Source of the DNA: Clostridium oryzae
GTDB lineage: Bacteria; Bacillota; Clostridia; Clostridiales; Clostridiaceae
NCBI RefSeq assembly: GCF_002029235.1
Contig: NZ_MZGV01000020.1
Coordinates: 1 to 64,000 of the forward strand
Length of the DNA: 64,000 bases
Direction: 5' to 3'
This document shows, in pieces, positions 54,224-62,544 of this stretch. Each line of letters begins with the position of its first letter. Within the stretch, counting starts at the first letter, position 1. Made by a program: the position numbers and the translations under genes. The notes under the pieces are model-generated. The model was not told the origin of the DNA. It saw only the letters and a program-made list of their open reading frames with translations, and searched no databases.

Positions 54224-55114
54224 ATGAGACATATATTTATTATTAACCCTAAAGCAGGGAAAGGAAAAACGCTTAAATATATACCTATTATTAAAGAAAA
54301 GTTTATGAACATAAATGAAGAGTATATTATTGAGCTTACAGAAAAAGTTGGACATGCTACTGAGATTGCGAGAAGATATGCCGAAAAAGGCAAATGCAGG
54401 ATATATGCTATAGGTGGTGATGGCACAATAAATGAAGTCCTAAATGGAATAGTAGGAACCGATAGCAGTTTAGCTGTAATTCCAAGTGGCAGCGGAAACG
54501 ATTTTGTAAGAAGCATGATAAGCGGTAATTTTAGAAAAAACATATTGACGAGAACTATAAACGGAACTGATAAGGCTGTAGATATAGGATGTATAGATCA
54601 TGAACGGTATTTTATAAATATAGCATCTATAGGCTTAGATGCCGAAATAGCTTATGGAGCTCAGTATTTTAAAAGAAAACGCTGGATTCCGTCAAAACTT
54701 GCCTATTTGCTAAGCGTGTTTGTAACTATATTTAAATATAAAGCTATGAAAATGAAAATACTTTTAGATAGTACTCAAGAGATAGAGAATACTCTTTTCA
54801 TTGCTATAGCAAATGGAAAATATTATGGCGGAGGCATTAAGATAGCACCTTCTGCAGAACTTAATGATGGATATTTCGAAATATGCAAGGTAAAGAATAT
54901 TAGCTTATTTAAAATATTGATGTTGATGCCTCGAGCAATTTTGGGAAAGCATGAGGGGCTAAAGGAAGCGGTATTCAGAAAGGTTAAAAATATTGAAGTG
55001 AGTGCTGAAAGAAATATGCTTTTTAATATAGATGGTGAAATAGTTCAGCTAAAGCACGCAAAAATTTCTATGATACCGTCAGCACTTAATGTGGTCATAC
55101 CACGGAGTGTCTAA
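54224..55114 (+). CDS. Diacylglycerol/lipid kinase, YegS/DgkB family
   Basis: A 296-residue soluble lipid kinase. IFIINPKAGKGK at the N-terminus, the nucleotide-binding AIGGDGTINEVLNGIVG and PSGSGNDFVRS are diagnostic of the DAGK catalytic domain; the C-terminal NMLFNIDGEIVQL segment is also typical. It phosphorylates diacylglycerol or a related lipid. I use ATG at 54224 because homologues begin directly with this strand; ATGs at 54212 and 54188 are possible. plsC follows 38 bases downstream, consistent with phosphatidate metabolism. Confidence 0.9.
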   Translation: MRHIFIINPKAGKGKTLKYIPIIKEKFMNINEEYIIELTEKVGHATEIARRYAEKGKCRIYAIGGDGTINEVLNGIVGTDSSLAVIPSGSGNDFVRSMISGNFRKNILTRTINGTDKAVDIGCIDHERYFINIASIGLDAEIAYGAQYFKRKRWIPSKLAYLLSVFVTIFKYKAMKMKILLDSTQEIENTLFIAIANGKYYGGGIKIAPSAELNDGYFEICKVKNISLFKILMLMPRAILGKHEGLKEAVFRKVKNIEVSAERNMLFNIDGEIVQLKHAKISMIPSALNVVIPRSV

Positions 55115-55152
55115 ATATGATAACAAATTTGTTTTAAAAAGAGGTATGATTT

Positions 55153-55857
55153 ATGATAAAATTTTTATGGTATTGTTACTTTGGATTATATGTATTTATG
55201 AAAACAGTTTGCTTCGCACCTAAAATTATGTTCTTAAGAAAATTTAAGCCTGAAAAAGCAGATGCATATGCCTTTAAGATTTTTAAGATTATGTGCACAC
55301 ATGTACTTGTAAAATCAAAGACTGATTTAAAGGTCTCAGGACTTGAAAATATACCGGAAGGAGCTTGTGTTTTTGCTGGAAATCATGAAGCGATTTTTGA
55401 TGTATTTGCTGTACTTCCGTGCATGAAAAGCATAACAGGTTTCATAGCTAAACAGAGCTTAGGCAAATTGCCGGCGGTAGCTTGGTGGATGAGACAAGCA
55501 CATTCGGTATTTATTGATAGAGATAATCCCAGAGAAGGTATAAAAGCAATTAATCAAGCAGTTGAGAATCTAAAAGCAGGATATTCAGTTATTGTGTTTC
55601 CTGAAGGGACAAGAAGTCTTAAAAGTGAAATAGCAGAATTTAAGAGAGGAAGTTTAAAACTAGCACTTAAAGCAAATGTTCCTATAGTGCCATTTACAGT
55701 AGATGGTACCTATAGAGTATTAGAGGTTGGAAATAAAGTTAGAGGAAATAAAGCAAAGATAATATTTCATGAGCCTATATATGTAGAAAATTTATCTAGA
55801 GAGGAACAGAAAAATATAACAGAGATAGTTCATGATATAGTTAAGAAAGCTTTGTAG
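55153..55857 (+). CDS. plsC: 1-acyl-sn-glycerol-3-phosphate acyltransferase
   Basis: A 234-residue membrane-associated acyltransferase making phosphatidic acid. The HX4D motif is NHEAIFD, the glycerol-phosphate binding block is VFPEGTRS, and IVPFTVDGTYRVLE matches the third block. An N-terminal hydrophobic segment (residues 4-22) anchors it. AAGAGG precedes the ATG. The lipid kinase upstream makes the same product from diacylglycerol, so the pair probably serves phospholipid recycling and synthesis. Confidence 0.92.
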   Translation: MIKFLWYCYFGLYVFMKTVCFAPKIMFLRKFKPEKADAYAFKIFKIMCTHVLVKSKTDLKVSGLENIPEGACVFAGNHEAIFDVFAVLPCMKSITGFIAKQSLGKLPAVAWWMRQAHSVFIDRDNPREGIKAINQAVENLKAGYSVIVFPEGTRSLKSEIAEFKRGSLKLALKANVPIVPFTVDGTYRVLEVGNKVRGNKAKIIFHEPIYVENLSREEQKNITEIVHDIVKKAL

Positions 55858-56066
55858 AAGAGCAAAGAGTAGAGAGAAAAGAGAAAAGAGATAGATGAAA
55901 TTCTGCTATGCAGAATTTCTATGACTAACCTTTTCTAAACGTAACTAAGTCCCAGCGCGTAACCTAAATCGCAAAAACGTAAACGAAATAAAACACAGAG
56001 AATCCTATATGATGAAATCGGCTTCCAAAGTAGACGATTGCCACCTTCACTTTACTCTTTGCTCTT
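55856..56066. repeat. Intergenic element with A/G-rich and C/T-rich arms, second copy
   Basis: AAGAGCAAAGAGTA (55858-55871) and TACTCTTTGCTCTT (56053-56066) are a perfect 14-bp inverted repeat. The A/G-rich arm continues to 55890. Just inside is the palindrome GAAATTCTG/CAGAATTTC (55896-55920). The middle ~130 bases hold no ORF. Same plan as 29024-29180. Confidence 0.7.
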
Positions 56067-56075
56067 GGTTCGTAT

Positions 56076-56116
56076 ATAATTTGGGGACTCGGCTTTAGAT
56101 GCGGGTCCCTTTTTAT
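56076..56116 (+). terminator. Possible weak terminator before the YhaO-like gene
   Basis: GGGGACTCGGCT...GCGGGTCCCTTTTT contains GGGGAC/GTCCC arms (about 56082-56110) followed by five T. It may end transcription coming from plsC. Confidence 0.55.
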
Positions 56117-56141
56117 TGAAATGAAAGATGGGAGGAGACAA

Positions 56142-57311
56142 ATGAACAGCGTAAAAATATTACATTGCAGCGATTTTCATTTTGATACTGTTTTTAGCGA
56201 TTTAACTTTAGAAAAAGCAGAGCAGCGAAGGGAAGATATAAGAGAGAACTTAGGCAGCATAATAGAACTTGCTAAAGAGGAGAAAGTTAACTTCATCTTG
56301 ATTGCTGGAGACATGTTTGATAACACAATGGTACGATATGAAACTATAACATATATTAGGGATAAGTTTTGCAGTATACCAGAAACACAGATATTTATAA
56401 GTCCAGGTAATCACGATGCACTTACAGAAAGAAGTTTTTATAAAGATATCATATGGCCTGATAACGTGCATATATTCACAACTGAGATGCAGTGTTTCAG
56501 TTATGACGAATTAAATGCTGATGTGTACGGCAGAGCATTTTCTGAAAGTTATGAAAGGGAGTCTTTTCTTAATAATTTTAAGGCATCAGATGAAAATCGC
56601 ATTAATATAATGTGTATCCATGGTGATTTTACTGCCAGCAGCAATATATCTGATTACAATGCTGTAACTACTGAACATATATCAAATTCGAAGTTAGACT
56701 ACCTTGCATTAGGACATATACATAGCTATTCAGGAATTAACAAATCTGGTGATACATTGTGGGCATACAGCGGTTGTCCTGAAGGCAGGGGATTTGATGA
56801 GCAGGGTGACAAAGGTGTATTAGTAGGAGAAATATATAAGGGACATGCTGACTTAAGATTTGTTAAAACATGTAAAAGAGTTTATCTAACTTATGAAGTT
56901 GATATAACAGGGGCAGAAAATTACGATAATATTATGACAAAAATAATAGACGAAATAGAAAAGAATATGGAATATCAAGATGTTGGCGAAGCAATACAAA
57001 ATATGAGTCAAAATCTATGCCAGATTGTTTTAAAAGGTCGCATAAAAAAAGAATTCAAAATCAATAAAAGCATACTTGAAGAAAAGCTGCTTAGAAAATT
57101 TTATTATGCTAAGCTGCTTGATAAAACAGATTTCGAGGTGGATTATGAGGCTATATCGAAGGAATATACACTAAGAGGTATATTTGTAAAGAAGATGCTT
57201 CAGAAAATACAACTGGAAGAAGATGAAAATGAAAAGATAAGTTTGCTTAAGGCTCTTAATTTAGGACTTGATGTGTTGGAGCAAAAAGAGGTGACAACAA
57301 ATGATTATTAA
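56142..57311 (+). CDS. DNA-repair-type metallophosphoesterase, YhaO/SbcD-like
   Basis: A 389-residue calcineurin-like nuclease. Metal-binding motifs in order are HCSDFHFD, LIAGDMFD, SPGNHDAL, MCIHGDF and ALGHIHSY, as in SbcD/Mre11. The C-terminal ~130 residues form the capping region. ATG at 56142 follows GGGAGGAG; the in-frame ATG 21 bases earlier is upstream of that site. The gene overlaps the next, an SMC-like ATPase, by 11 bases, the usual nuclease-ATPase arrangement. Length and partner suggest YhaO rather than classical SbcD. Confidence 0.88.
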   Translation: MNSVKILHCSDFHFDTVFSDLTLEKAEQRREDIRENLGSIIELAKEEKVNFILIAGDMFDNTMVRYETITYIRDKFCSIPETQIFISPGNHDALTERSFYKDIIWPDNVHIFTTEMQCFSYDELNADVYGRAFSESYERESFLNNFKASDENRINIMCIHGDFTASSNISDYNAVTTEHISNSKLDYLALGHIHSYSGINKSGDTLWAYSGCPEGRGFDEQGDKGVLVGEIYKGHADLRFVKTCKRVYLTYEVDITGAENYDNIMTKIIDEIEKNMEYQDVGEAIQNMSQNLCQIVLKGRIKKEFKINKSILEEKLLRKFYYAKLLDKTDFEVDYEAISKEYTLRGIFVKKMLQKIQLEEDENEKISLLKALNLGLDVLEQKEVTTNDY

Positions 57312-59679
57312 ATCTATTACTATAAAGAAATTCGGCAAACTAAAAGAATATGAATTGAATTTTAGGGAAGGCCTCAATATTATATATGGAGAAAATGAAG
57401 CTGGAAAAAGTACCATTCAGAATTTTATAAAAGCTATGTTTTATGGCATGAATTCACAAAAGAAAAATATTAGTGAAAACATCAGAAAAAAATATTTACC
57501 CTGGGATGGTGAGAGGGCAGCAGGCAAGATTGTTTTTTGTGATGATTTAAATAATGAGTATGTTATTGAGAGAAGTTTTGGACAAGTAAAAAAACAGGAT
57601 ATATGTAATGTATATAATAATATTAATGGAGAACAGGCAACAGGTATTGATAGCTCATGCCCAGGTAAAGATATATTTGGTATTAATGAAGAAACCTTTG
57701 AAAAAACTATGTTTATAAAACAATTAGGGGCTCAGTTTGCCAGAGATAAAGATGATGAGATTATGGGAAGACTATTAAATATAGGACAAAGCGGTGATGA
57801 AAATTTATCGTTTCATAAAGCAGTAAATGTTCTTGATAACATAATAAAGAACTTAAGCGGCGGAAGGAAGACTGGAAAAATTGATGAAATCAGAAGCAGA
57901 ATATATGAGCTAAATACTAAGAAAATTGAGACGTTAAGTGTTAATGAGAAAAATTTGACACTGCTTGAAGAACAAAAAAACTTATCGAAGCAGATTCAGC
58001 AGCGCAGAAATGAAATTAAAAAATTAAACGAAGACATTGCATTAGGTAAAAAACTATATTTATATTATGAATATAATGAGATATTAAAATTATACAGCAG
58101 CAAAACCGAGCTTATTAGCGAAATGAATAATTTAAAATCTTCGTTTTACAAAAATAATTTTGAAGATATAGAATATGATATATCTGGACTTAGAGAAGCA
58201 AATTCTATTTTAAAGGAACGAGAAAAAAATTATGATTATGTAAATGGAAAGCTTAAAGATATTGAAAACAGAATAAAGAGTATAGAAATAGAAGAAGAAG
58301 CATATGCCAGCTTTCACGAATTGGGACCTAATCTCGAAGAAAAGGTAAATAATCTAATTAGTAAAAAAAGAGAAATAGAGAAGTTACGGGAATTAGAAAA
58401 GGGCAGCAATAATAGCTATGGCACTAAGAATAAAATGAAATTCATAATGCTATGTTCGGCGCTTATTATTGCTGTATTCTTTGCAGTTCTGTATGCAGCT
58501 AATATAAACAAACAGTTTGCTGCCTTTGCAATACTGCCGTTTCTGTCATTTATATCTGCTTTAATAAACTACTTAAGCAATCTGAAAAAACAAAAAAGCG
58601 TAGACCAGTCAGATGACGAAGAAGATAATTTTTCTATAGATAAATATTTTAATTATCTATTAACTAGCTGCGGTTGTGCTGATATGGAGGAATTTCACAA
58701 GCGATTAAAGGAATTTCGAGAGCTTCAGAGCAAAAAGCAGCTAATTGAAAGTGAAAGAAAAGTATATTTAGAAGATATAAATGAGAGAATAAATGAAATT
58801 AATAATATTAAAGAAGACATTGCTATAATGTATAACAACTTTATAGTTCCATCCTCCATAGCAGATGAAAGTATAATGGATTATATTCAGGAAACTTATA
58901 ATAAAGTTAAGAAAAAGATTGATGTATGTAAGGAAACAGATTATGCACTGACTAATTTATTACACGGGAGAAGTATAAAATATATTTCCCAGGAAATGGA
59001 AAACATATCGGAGCAGTTACCTGAAGATATAATAAGTAATATAAAATATAAAAAAGGATCAAGATATATGAATAGAGATAGACTGGAGGCTAATCTTAAC
59101 AGCGTCAGCAGCGAATTAATCGAGCTTGAAAAACGGAAGCAGCAGATAAAATATAAGTTAGATACTGAAAGTTCAGCACTCTCCTTAGGTTCAATAGAGG
59201 AGGAAATCATTGCAAATAAAAATAAGCTCGTTATGCTGGAGGAAGTAAATAAAAATGCAGATATTGCAAAACAGACGCTTACTGAGGCATTTAACGAGTT
59301 ACAAATGAATTTCGGTCCTAAACTTAACAGTTGTGTAAGTAGGATAATGAAGCAGATAACTGCTGATGCTTACAGCGATATTAAAGTGTCCGATAATTAT
59401 GATATGAATGTATATGATAGTAAAGATCAGTGGCTAAAGAGTGCTGAGTATCTGAGTGGAGGAACCTATGATCAATTATATTTTGCATTAAGGCTTGGTC
59501 TTATTGAAATAGCCTTTGATACTATAAAGGTTCCTGTAATATTAGACGATACATTTATACAACTGGATGATAGAAGGATGGCAAACACAATCAATTATTT
59601 AAAAAAACTGGCAGACAATAGACAAGTTATATTATTTACGTGTAGAAAAGTGGATAGCATAACCACTGTACTAAATTAA
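57301..59679 (+). CDS. SMC-like ATPase with a membrane segment inside its coiled coil, YhaN-like
   Basis: A 792-residue ABC/SMC-type ATPase. Walker A is IYGENEAGKST (residues ~30-40), the ABC signature is YLSGGTYDQLYFALR, and Walker B is VPVILDDTFIQLDDRR. Long heptad-rich arms occupy ~180-370 and ~450-700. Between them, residues ~378-430 contain two hydrophobic segments (FIMLCSALIIAVFFAVLYAA and AFAILPFLSFISALINYL), where SbcC would have a zinc hook. It therefore appears to be tethered to the membrane at the arm tip, as in YhaN-type proteins. It is coupled to the metallophosphoesterase gene upstream. Confidence 0.87.
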   Translation: MIIKSITIKKFGKLKEYELNFREGLNIIYGENEAGKSTIQNFIKAMFYGMNSQKKNISENIRKKYLPWDGERAAGKIVFCDDLNNEYVIERSFGQVKKQDICNVYNNINGEQATGIDSSCPGKDIFGINEETFEKTMFIKQLGAQFARDKDDEIMGRLLNIGQSGDENLSFHKAVNVLDNIIKNLSGGRKTGKIDEIRSRIYELNTKKIETLSVNEKNLTLLEEQKNLSKQIQQRRNEIKKLNEDIALGKKLYLYYEYNEILKLYSSKTELISEMNNLKSSFYKNNFEDIEYDISGLREANSILKEREKNYDYVNGKLKDIENRIKSIEIEEEAYASFHELGPNLEEKVNNLISKKREIEKLRELEKGSNNSYGTKNKMKFIMLCSALIIAVFFAVLYAANINKQFAAFAILPFLSFISALINYLSNLKKQKSVDQSDDEEDNFSIDKYFNYLLTSCGCADMEEFHKRLKEFRELQSKKQLIESERKVYLEDINERINEINNIKEDIAIMYNNFIVPSSIADESIMDYIQETYNKVKKKIDVCKETDYALTNLLHGRSIKYISQEMENISEQLPEDIISNIKYKKGSRYMNRDRLEANLNSVSSELIELEKRKQQIKYKLDTESSALSLGSIEEEIIANKNKLVMLEEVNKNADIAKQTLTEAFNELQMNFGPKLNSCVSRIMKQITADAYSDIKVSDNYDMNVYDSKDQWLKSAEYLSGGTYDQLYFALRLGLIEIAFDTIKVPVILDDTFIQLDDRRMANTINYLKKLADNRQVILFTCRKVDSITTVLN

Positions 59680-59802
59680 AAAAAAGTTATATAATATTAT
59701 ATTGTATGGATAGCTGGTCCAGTTGTGTTTTGGGAACGATATTATAGTGCTTTTAACACAGTAAATTAATCTGGATTTAGTAATTTAATGAGAGGTGATA
59801 TA

Positions 59803-60477
59803 ATGGAGAATCTATATGTAAAAAGTAAAAATAGGTTTATAGCAAAAACATATTTTACTATGGGTTTAGGTTTACTGTTAACATTCGCTGCTGCTCTTGC
59901 AACTTATCGTCTTATGTTTACGAATTTGATACAGATCCCTGTACAAACGTTTTTCGTAGCTGCTGTTGCAGAAGTTGCGCTAGTATGGTTTCTAAGTGCT
60001 AGAATCAACAAGCTTTCTGTTTCAAGCGCAAGAATGTGGTTTTTTGTTTACTCGATTCTTAATGGTTTTACTCTTAGCGTGGTGTTTAGTTCATATGGTT
60101 TCGGAAGATCGCTTATGGCATTTTTACTTTCGTCAATAATGTTCTTCTGTTCGGCTATGATTGGAGTAACTACTAAAAAGGATCTATCAACTTTTTCAAG
60201 AGTTTTATTTATGGGAGTTATAGGACTTATAGTCCTTGGTATATTCCAGATGATTGGACTTCTTAGTGGTATGAATCTTATTATATCTCTACTAGGTATA
60301 GTTATATTTTGTGGACTTACAGCTTATGATATGCAGAATATAAAGAGATTTCATTCATCGGTTATGTCATACGATGCTAATACTGTAAACAAATATGCTA
60401 TAATAGCAGCATTACAGTTATATCTTGATTTCATCAACATATTCCTATACGTACTTAGACTATTTGATAGGAACTAA
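59803..60477 (+). CDS. Bax inhibitor-1/YccA family membrane protein
   Basis: A 224-residue protein with seven hydrophobic helices. FTMGLGLLLTFAAALATYRL, the helix starting FFVYSILNGFTLS, and the C-terminal LTAYDMQNIKR and LQLYLDFINIFLYVLRLF are characteristic of the BI-1 (TMBIM) family. Bacterial members are pH-sensitive calcium leak channels or have undefined roles. ATG at 59803 follows AGAGGTG, which fixes the start; the in-frame ATG at 59788 lies before that site. It is a single-gene unit. Confidence 0.92.
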   Translation: MENLYVKSKNRFIAKTYFTMGLGLLLTFAAALATYRLMFTNLIQIPVQTFFVAAVAEVALVWFLSARINKLSVSSARMWFFVYSILNGFTLSVVFSSYGFGRSLMAFLLSSIMFFCSAMIGVTTKKDLSTFSRVLFMGVIGLIVLGIFQMIGLLSGMNLIISLLGIVIFCGLTAYDMQNIKRFHSSVMSYDANTVNKYAIIAALQLYLDFINIFLYVLRLFDRN

Positions 60478-60504
60478 TATCTAATATTATCTAAAATAGA
60501 AATA

Positions 60505-60634
60505 AGAGTGAGAGATTAATACAGAAACTCCCTGATGGGAGTTTCTATTTTTATGTAGATGGAAATTCAGATATGCAGAATTTCATCCATACTCTTTACT
60601 CTTTTCTCTTTACTCTTTTTACTCCCACTCTTCT
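60505..60634. repeat. Intergenic element, third copy (partial arms)
   Basis: AAGAGTGAGAG (60503-60513) on the left and a long C/T tract (60588-60634) on the right. Inside are a GAAACTCCC/GGGAGTTTC hairpin (60523-60545, a terminator with TATTTTTAT after it) and GATGGAAATTC-GAATTTCATCC (60558-60587). The C/T tract runs into the 3' end of the small minus-strand gene. Confidence 0.6.
60523..60553 (+). terminator. Terminator of the BI-1 family gene
   Basis: AGAAACTCCC pairs with GGGAGTTTCT across TGAT, followed by ATTTTTAT. Confidence 0.85.
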
Positions 60635-60837
60635 ATATTTTCAACACCGCCTAATTCATTAACTGCCCATTCCACTGCATCTACTGCACTATCAAATTCG
60701 TTTGAACCACTGAAAAATAGCGTTTCATCCTCTTCATATACTTGTATGAATATTTCCTTGATTCCATCCGTTATTCTAACTTCACCTGTTTTTTCCAATG
60801 AGTCAGCCATTTCTAATATTGTGTTTTTGTCCTCCAT
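60619..60837 (-). CDS. Small acidic protein of unknown function
   Basis: A 72-residue acidic protein with no signal peptide or membrane helix. It alternates helix (ILEMADSLEKTGEV) and strand (EIFIQVYEEDETLFF) and ends in a Glu-rich tail. I do not recognise a family. The ATG at 60837 has GGAGGT 8 bases upstream on the minus strand, much better than the in-frame ATG at 60861, so it is probably expressed. Its last codons lie in C/T-rich intergenic repeat sequence. Confidence 0.68.
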   Translation of the reverse strand: MEDKNTILEMADSLEKTGEVRITDGIKEIFIQVYEEDETLFFSGSNEFDSAVDAVEWAVNELGGVENIEEWE

Positions 60838-61089
60838 TTTGTGTACCTCCGATATCTTCATTATATTTTTATGATAATATATGCTAGATACACTTAATTA
60901 TATGTAAGTATGTTTGTACAAACGTTTAAATGAATATATACTAAATGATGAATAAATATGTAAGATAATTACATAATGTATATGAAAAATAAAAAACAAA
61001 TAGAAATAGTGAATTAAAAATCGAAATATGGTATTATATTCTTGTGCAAGTTGTTATCTACATAGATAATTAGTATGGAGGCAATATAT

Positions 61090-62517
61090 ATGGCCGTTTG
61101 GTTTATAATTTTAATTTATTATATTATTTTTACAAGCGTTATTATTATGGCAAATATGGTAATTAAGAAGTATTGTTTTAGTTACCTTGTATTAAGTAAT
61201 TTATCTACAATTATGTGTTTTCTAAGTATAATGTATTTGCAGTATTCCGAATGTTCTAAAGCTGTATATCGTATTGCAAATACATGTGCTTTTATGTCGT
61301 TTACTGTCAGTATTATTTTAGGATATGTGGCACTTAAAACTTTTATAAACTTAGAAATTAAAAGATTGCAAATACTTTTATATGCGTTTCTAGTTATTAT
61401 AAATACAGTGATCTCATTTACTGCTCCTTACTATGTGACATACATGGATAAATTTATTTTGATGGTTTTATTCATTAAAGCAGCTGGAAATATATTTATA
61501 AAAAGAAAGAACGATAAAATATCTGTATTGTTTGCATTTATAGTTTTGATATTTCCTGTTATAAATATAATAATAGGTGTTTGTTCTCTTATATTTCATG
61601 TAAAAATCAGTAACAGTATAACTTGGGGAGTGTACGTACTTCAGTCTTCAACTTATTCTTTATTTATGCTTCTTTATTCTATTTTTGAAATAAAAAACGA
61701 AAGTAATAGGAATGTTACGCTTTTAAATGAAGCTATAAAGATGGATGAATTCAGAATGAGTGCAGTATCTGGAATAACTCACGAGCTAAAAACACCAATA
61801 AATATAATAAGCAGTTCAATACAGCTTCTGAATGATAGATATATAGGAAAAGATTGTTATAATGAACAAAAAGTAAAAGAGTATATGGATATTATGAAAA
61901 AAAATTCGTACAGAATAATAAAGATAGCTAACAACTTTATAGACATCAACAAAGCTGAGCTCGATGCTTTTGAAATTGATTATGTTATGTGTGATGTTGT
62001 CAACCTGGTTGAGAGCATAACTATGTCTACTGTTCCTTTTGCAGAGGCAAAGGGAGTGGAAGTTATTTTTGATACGAATATTGAAGAATATATAATGCTT
62101 TGTGATATATATAAAATGGAGAGAATAATTTTAAATCTTATCAGCAATGCAATTAAGTTCACTAATGCAGAAAATGGCATGGTTTGGGTAAATCTGAATA
62201 TTGATTCCGATACTGCAAATATAAGCGTAAAGGATAATGGAAAGGGTATTGCTCTAGATAGGCAGCATAACATATTTCAAAAATTCTCCCAACAAGCAAG
62301 TGAAAACAATGTTATTGAAAGCAGTGGGTTAGGTCTTTCACTGGTTAAGGTTTTTGTGGACATGCTTCATGGAACAGTGAAATTAAAAAGTAAAGAAGGT
62401 GAGGGTGCCGAGTTCACAGTAAGCCTTCCCATAAAAATATGTAAGGAATGCGACGTGAAGGAATATAAACTGGACAATGAGAGAAAATTAAACGTAGAAC
62501 TTTCAGATCTAGACTAG
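61090..62517 (+). CDS. Orphan membrane sensor histidine kinase
   Basis: A 475-residue kinase. Residues 1-200 have seven or eight hydrophobic segments and little extracellular sequence. Then comes a HisKA domain, VSGITHELKTPIN with phosphoacceptor His231, and a HATPase domain: LNLISNAIKFTNAENG (N box), SVKDNGKGIALD (G1), and SSGLGLSLVKVFVDMLHG (G2). ATG at 61090 is 8 bases after GGAGG (61077-61081), so the ATG at 61075 is rejected. No response regulator gene is adjacent. In clostridia such orphan kinases can act on Spo0A; here that is only a suggestion. Confidence 0.9.
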   Translation: MAVWFIILIYYIIFTSVIIMANMVIKKYCFSYLVLSNLSTIMCFLSIMYLQYSECSKAVYRIANTCAFMSFTVSIILGYVALKTFINLEIKRLQILLYAFLVIINTVISFTAPYYVTYMDKFILMVLFIKAAGNIFIKRKNDKISVLFAFIVLIFPVINIIIGVCSLIFHVKISNSITWGVYVLQSSTYSLFMLLYSIFEIKNESNRNVTLLNEAIKMDEFRMSAVSGITHELKTPINIISSSIQLLNDRYIGKDCYNEQKVKEYMDIMKKNSYRIIKIANNFIDINKAELDAFEIDYVMCDVVNLVESITMSTVPFAEAKGVEVIFDTNIEEYIMLCDIYKMERIILNLISNAIKFTNAENGMVWVNLNIDSDTANISVKDNGKGIALDRQHNIFQKFSQQASENNVIESSGLGLSLVKVFVDMLHGTVKLKSKEGEGAEFTVSLPIKICKECDVKEYKLDNERKLNVELSDLD

Positions 62518-62544
62518 ATTGTTATAATAATCTAGTCTAGATAA
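62507..62544. terminator. Bidirectional terminator between convergent genes
   Basis: ATCTAGACTAGATT (62507-62520) and AATCTAGTCTAGAT (62529-62542) form a perfect 14-bp stem, with TTTTT after it on the plus strand. Both stop codons lie within the hairpin. Confidence 0.9.
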
